A stretch of DNA of 52,655 nt from Gracilibacillus orientalis (lineage in GTDB: Bacteria; Bacillota; Bacilli; Bacillales; Amphibacillaceae), in contig NZ_FOTR01000020.1 of the NCBI RefSeq assembly GCF_900114645.1, positions 1 to 52,655 on the forward strand, read 5' to 3'. This document shows, piece by piece, positions 20,273 to 29,425 of the stretch (the stretch's first letter is position 1; every line of letters begins with the position of its first letter). The notes beneath the pieces are model-generated. The model saw only the letters and a list, made by a program, of their open reading frames with translations. It was not told the origin of the DNA and searched no databases. The position numbers were made by a program, and so were the translations under genes.

Positions 20273-20742
20273 AGTAACCTCCTAATGGAATGGTTCTTTA
20301 ATAGATCAATAAACAACAGAAATTGCTCGAATGTTCTGTGTAGGAAATGGATTAACATTATTGTAATATGATTATTGGTGATTGTATGTCTATTGATAAA
20401 TCAAATTAAATAGAAAAAAGGTATTTTAAGAAAGGCTATTTAATAGTTGTTGTAATAAGATGAAGAATTCGAGTAGTCAAAACAGCTAGTTGTAGGTAGA
20501 GACATTAAAGATAAAAAGGAGATAGAGGCCAAGAACAAAAAGACAAAGGGTTTGAAGTACCAATGGAACCAATTTCACCAGATGGAAAAAGCACTCTACA
20601 CTTATCACGGTGCTAATCATCCGTAAAACCCTCACTTCAAGGTTCGAGTAAATCAAAGAAGCTAGTGGGGGATAACGGACGCTAACATTCTAATAAGTTT
20701 TGCTGAAGTCTCACTTTATATAAGCTAAAATGATTTTCAACT
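20273..20742. other. Intergenic space between the two response-regulator genes
   Basis: 470 bp with no coding frame of note. It carries a dispersed repeat (about 20602-20724). No terminator was recognised for the regulator gene at 20743, so read-through into 19142-20272 is possible. Confidence 0.5.
20602..20724 (-). repeat. Dispersed intergenic repeat family 2, fuller copy
   Basis: Bases 20602-20633 match 25539-25570 at 28 of 32 positions (core GCTAATCxTCCGTAAAACC). The other end, read on the - strand, carries ATAAAGTGAGACTTC, which also occurs exactly at 19019-19033 on the + strand. Pieces of one element are therefore spread over three intergenic sites of the window. Confidence 0.6.
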
Positions 20743-21873
20743 TTATTTCCCTTTGGATGACTTCCAATCATGATACCATTTGTCGATGTCTTTATTAACC
20801 GATAAATTAAATTCCTCTAAAGATTTTTTTAGTTGATTATATTGATGTTCAACTAATACTCCATAACCCTTCCATGCATAGATCTTCATTAAAGCAAAAT
20901 TAACACTTTCATCTTCTGGAACCAAATCTGAAAGTTGAATAAACCAAATCGCTGATTTATCAAAGAAATGGTGCTTATAGTAATAGTTTGCAATTTTGAA
21001 TGCATGATTCACCCATATTGTTTCTAACCTATATCGTTCTCCCTCAGCCCATAGATAATCATGTTTTTTTAAATAAGTCCCTTTATAATAACTCATGATT
21101 TTTTCTTGTTGATCTAATGTTTTTATATCGATTTTGGGAGCTTTATCGAGTTCGTTTTCCCAGACTTCCTTATCGATACTTGTATTATCCAGCTTTAAAA
21201 CGTAGCCATTTTGAATACTCCGAATCGATATGTATTTATTAAACTCTGATAGTGCTTGTCTAACTTGATAAATGGTGACATATAAGAGAGAGTTAGCCTT
21301 ATTTACATCCATGTTAGGAAAAAGTAATTCAACTAATTCAGATTTTGAGACAATTTTACTATGATGATGAAGTAAATATAAAAACGTTTCTTGAGCATTA
21401 GTGGTGCGCCAAGAGATTATTCTTGTGTCATCACTGTTCAATTGAAATGTAAATTCTCCCAATACGTTAATGGTCAAATGTTTCGCAGATTCGTATGGAT
21501 TTATACTACTATTTTTTATATATGATTCAATCCGTTTAACCGTCTTTTTCAATCTATTTAATTGAACAGGTTTTAATATATAATCTAATGCATTTAATTC
21601 AAAAGCCTGAATTGCATATTTATCATATGCAGTGACAAAAACAATTGGTAAATCAGGCTTTATTTTTAATATGGTTTCTGCTAATTCTAATCCATTGAGG
21701 CCTGGCATTTTAATATCAAGAAATATAACATCTGATTTTTTTATATTTTCTGAAACAGCCTCAACATTAGCGTGTGAATATTTACCTATAACATTTACGT
21801 TTCTTACTAAATTTAATTGATGCTCTAAAAAATCTAGCGCAAGTGGTTCATCATCAAAAAGTACTATATTCAT
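20743..21873 (-). CDS. Response regulator with SARP/BTAD-type output domain (paralogue)
   Basis: 376 residues with the same architecture as the gene at 19142-20272: receiver with D7-D8, phospho-acceptor D53 in IFLDIKMPG, T81 and K101 in ILKPV; a winged helix from about residue 130 (INVLGEFTFQL); and a helical BTAD-like C-terminus. The start ATG follows GGGGG 7 nt upstream. The receiver has the canonical DIKMPGLNG loop, whereas the sister protein has DIEMLEMNG, so the two may differ in switching. The kinase gene lies upstream on the same strand beyond a terminator, so the two are not simply co-transcribed. Confidence 0.88.
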   Translation of the reverse strand: MNIVLFDDEPLALDFLEHQLNLVRNVNVIGKYSHANVEAVSENIKKSDVIFLDIKMPGLNGLELAETILKIKPDLPIVFVTAYDKYAIQAFELNALDYILKPVQLNRLKKTVKRIESYIKNSSINPYESAKHLTINVLGEFTFQLNSDDTRIISWRTTNAQETFLYLLHHHSKIVSKSELVELLFPNMDVNKANSLLYVTIYQVRQALSEFNKYISIRSIQNGYVLKLDNTSIDKEVWENELDKAPKIDIKTLDQQEKIMSYYKGTYLKKHDYLWAEGERYRLETIWVNHAFKIANYYYKHHFFDKSAIWFIQLSDLVPEDESVNFALMKIYAWKGYGVLVEHQYNQLKKSLEEFNLSVNKDIDKWYHDWKSSKGK

Positions 21874-21930
21874 CTAATAACCCCCAGAATTCTAAAAAAA
21901 CAGTACTATTAACCTAAACAATAAAAGTTG

Positions 21931-21954
21931 TTTAGAAATTGTATAGTTTCTAAA
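21931..21954. promoter_or_regulatory. Inverted repeat upstream of the response-regulator gene
   Basis: TTTAGAAA - 8 nt - TTTCTAAA lies about 60-80 bases upstream of the start at 21873. The 8-bp arms are perfect. It could be an operator, possibly for the regulator itself; this is inferred from position only. Confidence 0.35.
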
Positions 21955-22157
21955 GTTACAATATCTTTTGGTTGGTAAAATAATGCTTATTTAGGGGGTT
22001 ATAGTTATATCATTCAAAAAATTCCGTTATCTGTACAGTGATTATATTACATGATTATTGTCGTTAAATCAAAAAATATTATTATATTTATTGATTCTAT
22101 TAGAACAGATTTCTGGTTGATTAGTTTTTTGAGGCTAAGCAAAGAACTAGTAAGAAA

Positions 22158-22224
22158 AGCGCAGAGCCGCCCGTCTAAAAAAAATGTAGCGACTTCAGAA
22201 TCAACTGAGATAAAGGAATCACGG
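22158..22224 (-). repeat. Dispersed intergenic repeat, copy 2 (opposite orientation)
   Basis: The reverse complement of this stretch matches 2299-2356, best over the 30 bases from CCGTGATTCCT to TTCTGA. It is embedded in a longer hairpin-rich segment (to about 22300) whose GTCTAGC / GCTAGAC-like arms and GC-rich content differ from the AT-rich surroundings. Confidence 0.6.
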
Positions 22225-22315
22225 TCAGGAAGTCTTTTTTATCGTGTGAAGTCGTCTAGTTTCCGGTCGTTCGGAGCTAGACACCTGCGCAAATTTTATG
22301 CTTTCTTGTCTAATT

Positions 22316-22345
22316 AAAAAACCTTCATGTTTATAAACATGAAGG
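22316..22345 (-). terminator. Intrinsic terminator of the hybrid kinase gene
   Basis: Read on the - strand, CCTTCATGTT and AACATGAAGG form a 10-bp stem followed by TTTTTT. It starts 14 bases past the kinase stop codon. Confidence 0.9.
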
Positions 22346-22359
22346 CGATTGGTTGTTCT

Positions 22360-25300
22360 CTAAGAAATCCTTTTTGGTATAGTCATACTTACTTTTGTAC
22401 CTTTGCCTTTTTCACTAGTTATTTGTATTCCTAGTCCAAATAGTTTTTCTAATCTTTTATTGGTATTCACTAAACCAATTCCGTTTTCTTTCCCTTCTTG
22501 ATTCATTATGTCTATTAATTTTGTATCAGACATACCTTCGCCGTCGTCTATGATGTTAATTCGGTATTCCTTGTCAGAATTAATACCTTCAATTTTAATA
22601 GTTCCGCCCTTACTTTGCTTCAAAATGCCATGTTTTAGTGCGTTTTCTACTATTGTTTGTATAGATAGAGGTGGTACCTGAATCTCTTCATTTTCTGCTA
22701 TTTCCCATTCAATCTCAATCCTATCTTGGAATCGTTGTTGATTAATGTAAATATAGGATTGTACTAAATCTAGTTCCTCCTTCAAAGGTACTAATGGCAA
22801 TGTATTTTTTATATCAAAGCTTTTATATAAATAGTTTCCAAATTCATTTAATAAGGATGTCATTCTATCAACATCTATGATACTTAAAGATGCAATTGTA
22901 TTTAATGTATTAAAGATGAAATGTGGTTTTATTTGAGCTTGTAACCAAGCTGCTTCCATGCGTAATTGTTTATGAATCGATTGTTTTAAGTCTGTTAAGG
23001 CTTGCACACGTGCTTGTAATTCTATGGCATCCACTGGCTTCGCAATATAATCGTTAGCGCCCGACAGAAAACCAGCATATATATCTTCTGGTTGATTTCT
23101 AGCTGTTAACAATAAAACTGGCAGTTCAGAAATGGTATATTGTTTTCTGATTTGTTTGGTTAATTCATAACCAGAGATATGAGGCATCATCACATCGCAA
23201 ATGATGAGCTCCCAATTGTTTTCTGTTACTAAACTTAAAGCTTCACGAGGTTCCGTTGTACTTACAATATGATAATCATTTTCTAATAGATTACTTATTA
23301 CTTTGACATTGATTGGATCATCATCAATAATTAATAATTTAGGTTGATTACTGTCTGCTGGTTTAGATTCTTCTAATTTTACTGAATGGTCCGTATCATT
23401 TATATTCAGCACATTTATATTTGAATTTTCGTTCTTCGTTACCGTCGTAACTAAAGGTATACTAAATGTAAAGGTAGTTCCTTCTCCTATTTCAGAATTA
23501 ACCTTGATGGTTCCATCATGAAGTTCTACTAATTGTCTAGAAATATTTAGCCCCAATCCTATACCGCCACTATCCGCTTCTACCTTACTCAATTTTTCAT
23601 AAGGTATAAAAATCCTTTCAAGTTCGTTTTTACTGATTCCAATTCCGGTATCTTTGACAGAAATGATAGCGTATTTATTATCTTCCTTAACGCTTACAGT
23701 AATGGAACCAGAATCGGTATATTTAACTGCATTATGAATAAGGTTGAAGAAAATTCGAATGATTCGATTTTCATCCGCATATACAGGTGGAAAAGAAGTT
23801 GACACTTCATTTTTCATTTTAATAGATTTATTGTCTGACATAAACTGTACCATTTCCATTACAGCCGATATTACTTGGCGTAAATGGATAGGTTCTTTCT
23901 TTAAGTGTATTTGTTTTTCTTTTAACCTTGTAATATCTAGAATATCATTCAAGGTGAATGTTAGCTGGTGGCCGATTCTAACTAACAAATTCAGATTGTT
24001 TGTTGTTTCGGCATGCAGCGTTTTTGAGTATTTATTAATAATAGATTGTGCGATATTAATCATGCCATGCAATGGATTTCTAATTTCGTGAGACGTATTT
24101 GCCAAAAATTCATCTTTTTTCTTATCTTCTTCGATTAGCTTTGCAGTTTGTTCTTCGGTAAGTTGAACTAAATTAATATGTCTTCTAAATAGTAGAATGG
24201 CAATTAATACAATGGAAATAAAGAAATCAAAAGGATAGAATGGAAATTCAATTTGACCAGTCTGAATGGCAGCTCCCCAAACTATATTCGAAGTGTAGCT
24301 ACATATAAATAGTAATATAAAGATAGCGTTACGATCACCATTACGTAAATGCTTCAGTGTTGTGATGAACATATAGGAGATAGATATAAAATAATATAAA
24401 TAGAGAATCATCACTAGTGTAACAAAGTGCTCGAATGGAAATAGAAATAAGGTTAGAATAGATAATATTATATTGCTTACAGAAAGTATTCTGATAAAGG
24501 TAGTATGAGTTTTATATAAGTGATGAATAAAATGAATTAACACATATAATGTAGTTATAAATATAAACATGAGTAGCCGAAATGAAAACTCAGTACTAAA
24601 TGGCAATTGAATAAACACTTCATCATCCATTAAGTTTCCGAATGCCAACAACAATAACATAATGCCGAAGTAAAGTAATTCCTTCTGTGACTTCCCTTTT
24701 CCTAGAAAGAAAAGTGCAAATGCATAAAGCGCATGTAATAATAAAATAACAATGACAGTCAATTGGAGAAATTCTAAGGTGTTAGTTTCATCGGTTATCG
24801 CTTCTTCTGTACCAAAAGAAATAGATTTATTAATTCCCCCGAAAAATGGTATTTCATAATTGGAAGCTTGGATAATAATATTAAGTTCATTGGTATCTTC
24901 ATTGATGTAGAATAGAGATGTCAGGGGGCCACGAAACGTAGCTGGTTCTTGTTGTTCGCTTGCTGGTCTATTAATGGTAGCTAGTGTATCACCATTTATA
25001 ATTATATTAGCAGCAGTATGTATATTATTGGTTCGAAGTCCATAAAACTCAGTATTTGTATCCGGTAAAAGAATTTTGAGATGGTAACTTCCATGTCCGT
25101 ATCCAGAAGAGATAGGATGATCACTATTTAGTTTATCACTCCAGTCACTAGGCACCTCGATTAATGTGTTACCTGTTACGTTAGAATCTGGTATTTCATC
25201 TATAAATTGATTGGGATAAAAAGACCATTCACCATTTAGAGAGAGAGTTTCATTGTGGGCGAATTCCCAATCTCTTAGGTCAAGGACACCATTTTCTATT

Positions 25301-25422
25301 GTAGGTTGACCTGTCTCCTTATGATAATTAATCCATGATAGTCGAAGGGTAATAAGCAAAGATATAAACACCAATAATATGATAAAGATCTTGGTGTATG
25401 TTAGCTGATTCTGGTTTGACAT
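22360..25422 (-). CDS. 7TMR-DISM hybrid histidine kinase with additional LytS-like kinase module
   Basis: 1020 residues from the ATG at 25422. An in-frame GTG at 25434 overlaps the GGAG ribosome-binding site, so the ATG 11 nt downstream is preferred. Order: membrane anchor; extracellular beta-sandwich sensor of the 7TMR-DISM type (about 40-210; LRDWEF, LNGEWSFYP, GYGHGSYHLKI); seven membrane helices (about 215-415); HisKA with H445 in NTSHEIRNP; HATPase with N-box NLIHNAVKY and DTGIGIS; receiver with D743 in ICDVMMP and K795; then a second histidine-kinase unit with H834 in AQIKPHFIFNTLNTI and its own ATPase motifs (VENALKHG, DDGEGMS). The extracellular domain resembles carbohydrate-binding folds. 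Probably phosphorylates one or both SARP-type regulators at 19142-21873. Confidence 0.9.
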   Translation of the reverse strand: MSNQNQLTYTKIFIILLVFISLLITLRLSWINYHKETGQPTIENGVLDLRDWEFAHNETLSLNGEWSFYPNQFIDEIPDSNVTGNTLIEVPSDWSDKLNSDHPISSGYGHGSYHLKILLPDTNTEFYGLRTNNIHTAANIIINGDTLATINRPASEQQEPATFRGPLTSLFYINEDTNELNIIIQASNYEIPFFGGINKSISFGTEEAITDETNTLEFLQLTVIVILLLHALYAFALFFLGKGKSQKELLYFGIMLLLLAFGNLMDDEVFIQLPFSTEFSFRLLMFIFITTLYVLIHFIHHLYKTHTTFIRILSVSNIILSILTLFLFPFEHFVTLVMILYLYYFISISYMFITTLKHLRNGDRNAIFILLFICSYTSNIVWGAAIQTGQIEFPFYPFDFFISIVLIAILLFRRHINLVQLTEEQTAKLIEEDKKKDEFLANTSHEIRNPLHGMINIAQSIINKYSKTLHAETTNNLNLLVRIGHQLTFTLNDILDITRLKEKQIHLKKEPIHLRQVISAVMEMVQFMSDNKSIKMKNEVSTSFPPVYADENRIIRIFFNLIHNAVKYTDSGSITVSVKEDNKYAIISVKDTGIGISKNELERIFIPYEKLSKVEADSGGIGLGLNISRQLVELHDGTIKVNSEIGEGTTFTFSIPLVTTVTKNENSNINVLNINDTDHSVKLEESKPADSNQPKLLIIDDDPINVKVISNLLENDYHIVSTTEPREALSLVTENNWELIICDVMMPHISGYELTKQIRKQYTISELPVLLLTARNQPEDIYAGFLSGANDYIAKPVDAIELQARVQALTDLKQSIHKQLRMEAAWLQAQIKPHFIFNTLNTIASLSIIDVDRMTSLLNEFGNYLYKSFDIKNTLPLVPLKEELDLVQSYIYINQQRFQDRIEIEWEIAENEEIQVPPLSIQTIVENALKHGILKQSKGGTIKIEGINSDKEYRINIIDDGEGMSDTKLIDIMNQEGKENGIGLVNTNKRLEKLFGLGIQITSEKGKGTKVSMTIPKRIS

Positions 25423-25538
25423 TATGGCTTTCACTCCAATTATTATGATAGTACCGATATTATCATAGATAGTGGTTAAATAGAATATACTTGGAAATGG
25501 CGATCATTTATAGAAAGGATTTATTATAGTTTCTTGAT

Positions 25539-25570
25539 TTATCACTTTGCTAATCTTCCGTAAAACCTTC
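25539..25570 (+). repeat. Partial copy of dispersed repeat family 2
   Basis: 28 of 32 bases match 20602-20633 in the same orientation. It lies in the divergent promoter region between the kinase and rbsR. Confidence 0.5.
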
Positions 25571-25602
25571 TCAAGCTTACTTTCTAATTTTTCTAAAATT
25601 CC

Positions 25603-25631
25603 TTGACAACATAAAAGTTTAATATTAAAGT
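25603..25631 (+). promoter_or_regulatory. Sigma-A-type promoter of the ribose operon
   Basis: TTGACA at 25603-25608 is a consensus -35. TAAAGT at 25626-25631 is a fair -10 after a 17-bp spacer. rbsR starts 36 bases further on. Confidence 0.65.
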
Positions 25632-25633
25632 GT

Positions 25634-25649
25634 ATGTAACGGGTTACAT
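25634..25649 (+). promoter_or_regulatory. Palindromic operator, probably for RbsR (LacI family)
   Basis: ATGTAAC-GG-GTTACAT is a perfect 7-bp inverted repeat of the size and style of LacI/GalR operators, placed around the expected transcription start. Autoregulation by the first gene of the operon is the simplest reading. The centre is GG rather than the usual CG, so CcpA binding is less likely. Confidence 0.65.
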
Positions 25650-25666
25650 GTAAGGGGATATAAATT

Positions 25667-26647
25667 ATGCCAACGATAAAAGATGTAGCAAAATATGCAA
25701 ATGTTTCAGTAGCAACTGTATCCAGAGTGCTTAATAAAAAGGGATATGTTAGTAAAGAAGCAGAGGAGAACGTTTTAAAAGCGATAGCTGATTTAAATTA
25801 TAAACCAAATTCTGTAGCTAGATCTCTTTATCATAAAACATCTAAAATGATTGGGTTATTGATACCGGATATCTCCAATCCTTTCTTTCCAGAGTTAGCG
25901 AGAGCGGTTGAAGATGTAGCATTGACCTATGGGTATACGGTTGTCATTTGTAATACTGATGAAGATATTCGAAAAGAAGCACAGTACTTAGAAGCGCTTC
26001 AACAAAAATATATTGATGGTTTGATATTAACGACGAATCAACTGAGTGCTGATAATTATGAAAACTTAGGTATTCCACTTGTTGCATTAGATCGACAATT
26101 TAGTAATCGGGTACCTACTGTTAGTTCGAAAAACTATGAAGGTGCTAGACAAGCAACTGAATATTTAATTGAAAATGGAAGCGAGTTCATTGCACATATT
26201 AGAGGTCCTTATCATGTAAAACCAGCTGATGACCGTTATCAAGGTTTTAAAGATGTAGTAGAGGAACAAGGAATTGCTCATATTGTAGTGGATTGCGATT
26301 TTACGATGGCAAGCGCGATGGAAGTTACAGAAGGTTTGTTTGAGAAATATTCAACTATAGATGCAGTATTTGCCAGTAGTGATATTATCGCAGCAGGTGT
26401 GTTAAAAGTTGCTAAAAATATTAATAAACGAATACCCGAAGATCTCCAAATCATCGGCTTTGATGGCATACCATTAGGTGAAATGTTAACCCCTGCTTTA
26501 ACAACTGTTGCACAACCAATCTATAAAATGGGAGCTTTATCAGCAAGATTGTTGATAAAGCAAATTGAAAAAGAACCACTTGATCTAATAAATTATGAAG
26601 TTAAAACTACTATCCAGTATAGAGAAACAACAAGGAGTGATACATGA
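25667..26647 (+). CDS. rbsR: Ribose operon repressor RbsR (LacI family)
   Basis: 326 residues, the usual LacI-family length. Residues 3-25 form the helix-turn-helix (TIKDVAKYANVSVATVSRVL), followed by the hinge region and a periplasmic-binding-protein-like sensor domain (LIPDISNPFF, DAVFASSDIIAAGVL, QIIGFDGIPLGEML). The start ATG has AAGGGG about 10 nt upstream. It is the first gene of an rbsRKDACB operon with the same gene order as in B. subtilis, and its stop overlaps the rbsK start in ATGA. It should repress the operon in the absence of ribose, through the palindrome at 25634-25649. Confidence 0.92.
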   Translation: MPTIKDVAKYANVSVATVSRVLNKKGYVSKEAEENVLKAIADLNYKPNSVARSLYHKTSKMIGLLIPDISNPFFPELARAVEDVALTYGYTVVICNTDEDIRKEAQYLEALQQKYIDGLILTTNQLSADNYENLGIPLVALDRQFSNRVPTVSSKNYEGARQATEYLIENGSEFIAHIRGPYHVKPADDRYQGFKDVVEEQGIAHIVVDCDFTMASAMEVTEGLFEKYSTIDAVFASSDIIAAGVLKVAKNINKRIPEDLQIIGFDGIPLGEMLTPALTTVAQPIYKMGALSARLLIKQIEKEPLDLINYEVKTTIQYRETTRSDT

Positions 26648-27531
26648 TGAAGGAGCCAACGATAACCGTTATCGGGAGTATTAATATGGATTTAGTAACA
26701 TCTAGTAATCGAATCCCAGACAAAGGTGAAACGATAATGGGTGAGTCTTTCTTTTATAATCCAGGCGGAAAAGGAGCTAATCAAGCTGTTGCATGTGCAA
26801 GACTGGGAGCAGAGGTCAATATGTTAGGTTGTGTAGGTGAGGACCCGTTCGGGCAAGTATTAATCGATAACTTAAATAAAGAAAAGGTAAATATCGAAAA
26901 TGTGGAACCGGTTACCGATGAATATACTGGGGTTGCTACGATTCTAATTAAAGATAATGACAATCGAATTATTGTCACACCTGGTGCAAATTATAGCGTA
27001 AATCTAACGTTTATTCAGCAATATTTGGATGTTATTGACCAAAGTGATGTCGTATTATTGCAATTAGAGATACCGTTAAAAACAATTGAATATGTAATCG
27101 GTTACTGTTCAGAAAAAGGCATACCTGTGATATTGAATCCTGCTCCAGCACAACGTTTGTCAGCATCTATTTTAGAAAGATGTACTTATCTAACACCTAA
27201 TGAAACGGAGAAACTAGAAATTACAAATGATGTAGATACCTATAAAGAGAAAATGATTGTTACCTTAGGAGAGAAGGGAATAGAATATTGGTCTGATGGT
27301 AATGTTGAAACAGTAACCGGTTACATAGTGGGTGCTGTAGATACAACAGGAGCGGGTGATACTTTCAATGGGGCATTGGCAGTTCAACTGGCTAAAGGGA
27401 TAAATTTAAAAGAAGCTATTACTTTTGCAAATGCTGCAGCAGCCTTATCTATTCAAAAAAATGGCGCTCAACAAGGTATGCCGACAATGAGAGAAGTTAT
27501 TGATTTTATAGAAGGAGCAACAGCATCATGA
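26644..27531 (+). CDS. rbsK: Ribokinase
   Basis: 295 residues of the PfkB carbohydrate-kinase family, which phosphorylate D-ribose to ribose 5-phosphate in the cytosol. The N-terminal GSINMDLV and GGKGANQAVACARLGA motifs bind sugar; the C-terminal DTTGAGDTFNGAL motif contains the catalytic Asp and anion hole; NPAPA and TPNETE are typical of ribokinases. The start overlaps the rbsR stop by 4 nt; a second ATG three bases later is equally possible. The gene ends in an ATGA overlap with rbsD, so translation is probably coupled. Confidence 0.93.
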   Translation: MMKEPTITVIGSINMDLVTSSNRIPDKGETIMGESFFYNPGGKGANQAVACARLGAEVNMLGCVGEDPFGQVLIDNLNKEKVNIENVEPVTDEYTGVATILIKDNDNRIIVTPGANYSVNLTFIQQYLDVIDQSDVVLLQLEIPLKTIEYVIGYCSEKGIPVILNPAPAQRLSASILERCTYLTPNETEKLEITNDVDTYKEKMIVTLGEKGIEYWSDGNVETVTGYIVGAVDTTGAGDTFNGALAVQLAKGINLKEAITFANAAAALSIQKNGAQQGMPTMREVIDFIEGATAS

Positions 27532-27920
27532 AAAAACATGGCGTTTTAAATAGAGACATATCGATAGCTTTATCAAAATTAGGACATACAGACCGAATTG
27601 TTGTAGCTGATTGTGGCTTACCGATTCCGGATCATGTTACATGTGTTGATCTTTCTTTAAAACCAGGTGTCCCCAATTTTTTGGACGTGCTTTCGGTGAT
27701 GTTACAAGAGATGGCAGTAGAGAAATTTACGTTAGCTGAAGAAATAAAAGTGAAAAATCAACCGTTACAAGAAGCGTTATGGAGACAAGAAATACCTGTT
27801 GATTATGTGACTCACGAAAAATTCAAAAAATTAACAAATGAAGCCAAAGTCATTATTCGAACAGGAGAAAATACACCGTATGCCAATGTAATTTTACATG
27901 CAGGAGTTATTTTTTCATGA
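27528..27920 (+). CDS. rbsD: D-ribose pyranase
   Basis: 130 residues, full length for RbsD/FucU mutarotases. It interconverts beta-pyranose and furanose forms of ribose so that ribokinase gets its substrate. The catalytic His20 in KLGHTD, the ADCGLPIP motif and the C-terminal IRTGENTPYANVIL motif are all present. The start overlaps the rbsK stop, and rbsA follows after 14 bases. Confidence 0.93.
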   Translation: MKKHGVLNRDISIALSKLGHTDRIVVADCGLPIPDHVTCVDLSLKPGVPNFLDVLSVMLQEMAVEKFTLAEEIKVKNQPLQEALWRQEIPVDYVTHEKFKKLTNEAKVIIRTGENTPYANVILHAGVIFS

Positions 27921-27934
27921 AAGGGGTGTAGTTA

Positions 27935-29425
27935 ATGATTAAAATGAGTGGCATTGAAAAGTCTTTTAGTGGCACGAAAGTATTGAAAGGAGTCGATTTC
28001 TCTTTAAAACAAGGAGAAATACATGCACTCATGGGGGAGAATGGTGCGGGTAAATCGACAATGATGAAAATCTTGGCTGGAATTTATTCAAGAAATGAAG
28101 GGACTGTTAAAGTAAACGATCAAGAAGTGCATTATACCAACCCTAAGCAAGCTGAGAAAGATGGGATTGCCGTCATTCATCAAGAATTAAATATCCTTCC
28201 CGAATTATCGATTGCAGAAAATTTGTTTTTAGGAAATGAACAGACGATCGGCAAGACGGGGTGGATTAAGACTAAAGAGATGAACGAAATTGCGCAAAAA
28301 CAACTATCCAAGCTTGGGTTACATGTAAAACCGTCGATGCTAGCCAAGCATCTATCAGTAGGACAACAGCAAATTGTCGAAATAGCAAAATCATTACTAA
28401 TTGATGCAAAGTTTATCATCATGGATGAACCAACTGCAGCCCTTACAGATCGTGAAATAGAAACATTATTCGAAACAATAAATGATTTGAAGAAGCAAGG
28501 CGTTTCATTCGTTTATATTTCACATCGTATGGAGGAAATATTTGCGATATGTGATCGAATTACTGTACTTCGAGATGGTGCATCAATAGGTACCAAAGTG
28601 ATTAAAGAAACGAGTTTCGATGAAATTGTCAGCATGATGGTTGGAAGAGAACTTGGTGAACGTTTTCCCGAACGGAAAGGATCAGCATCTGATGTGAAAT
28701 TAGAAATAGATAACTTGACTCGTGAAGATGAATTTGATTCCGTCTCCCTTCAAGTCCGTGCCGGTGAAATTCTTGGTATATCTGGGTTAATGGGTGCAGG
28801 ACGTTCTGAATTAGTAGAAACCATTTTCGGCTACCGTCAACCTGATAAAGGGACGATAAAAGTTAATGGTAGATCTCTAAAAATAAAAGATCCAAGTTAT
28901 GCGATGCAACAAGGGATAGGATTTGTATCAGAAGACCGTAAATCAAAAGGATTGGTCGTTGACTTTTCTATTCAACACAATTTGAATATGACGAATTTAC
29001 GTGGATTATCGAAGAATGGTTGGATGCTGCAACAAAAGGAATTAAGCCTTTATGAAAAAATGGTCAAGAAACTAAATATCGTTTCATCTGGTGCTAGCCA
29101 ACCAGCTAAATCATTAAGTGGTGGGAATCAGCAAAAAGTAGTCATCGCCAAGTGGTTAGCCATTGAGCCCAAGATATTAATCTTGGACGAGCCTACTCGA
29201 GGAGTAGATGTTGGTGCCAAAAAAGAAATATATTCTATTATGAATGATCTGGCTGATCAAGGTGTTGCCATCATTATGGTGTCATCTGAATTACCCGAGG
29301 TTATCGGGATGAGTACGAGGGTGGTTGTGATGTGTGAGGGTGAACATATGGCAACACTTGAAAGTTCCGAATTATCGGAAGAGAGAATAATGCACTATGC
29401 TACAGGAGGAAATAAAAATGCTTGA
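27935..29425 (+). CDS. rbsA: Ribose ABC transporter ATP-binding protein
   Basis: 496 residues with two ABC domains, as usual for RbsA. The first has Walker [10 protein letters not shown] (residues 34-42), signature LSVGQQQ and Walker B IIMDEPT. The second has a degenerate Walker A (GLMGAGRSE), signature LSGGNQQK and Walker [12 protein letters not shown], which is typical of the CUT2 family. It energises ribose import through RbsC. The ATG follows a GGGGTG ribosome-binding site, and its end overlaps the rbsC start by 8 nt. Confidence 0.95.
   Translation: MIKMSGIEKSFSGTKVLKGVDFSLKQGEIHALMGENGAGKSTMMKILAGIYSRNEGTVKVNDQEVHYTNPKQAEKDGIAVIHQELNILPELSIAENLFLGNEQTIGKTGWIKTKEMNEIAQKQLSKLGLHVKPSMLAKHLSVGQQQIVEIAKSLLIDAKFIIMDEPTAALTDREIETLFETINDLKKQGVSFVYISHRMEEIFAICDRITVLRDGASIGTKVIKETSFDEIVSMMVGRELGERFPERKGSASDVKLEIDNLTREDEFDSVSLQVRAGEILGISGLMGAGRSELVETIFGYRQPDKGTIKVNGRSLKIKDPSYAMQQGIGFVSEDRKSKGLVVDFSIQHNLNMTNLRGLSKNGWMLQQKELSLYEKMVKKLNIVSSGASQPAKSLSGGNQQKVVIAKWLAIEPKILILDEPTRGVDVGAKKEIYSIMNDLADQGVAIIMVSSELPEVIGMSTRVVVMCEGEHMATLESSELSEERIMHYATGGNKNA

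Larger units (their letters stand above)
21874..22359. other. Intergenic region between the hybrid kinase and the first response regulator
   Basis: About 490 bp. From the kinase side it contains the kinase terminator (22316-22345), a dispersed repeat (22158-22224), and an AT-rich stretch with the inverted repeat 21931-21954 close to the regulator start. An 88-codon + strand open frame across 22051-22317 is taken as chance, because it runs through the repeat and has no ribosome-binding site. Confidence 0.5.

Noticed and set aside
22051-22317. 88-codon + strand open frame between the kinase and regulator genes
   Set aside because: It runs through the dispersed repeat, has no ribosome-binding site, and its translation shows no protein-like pattern.
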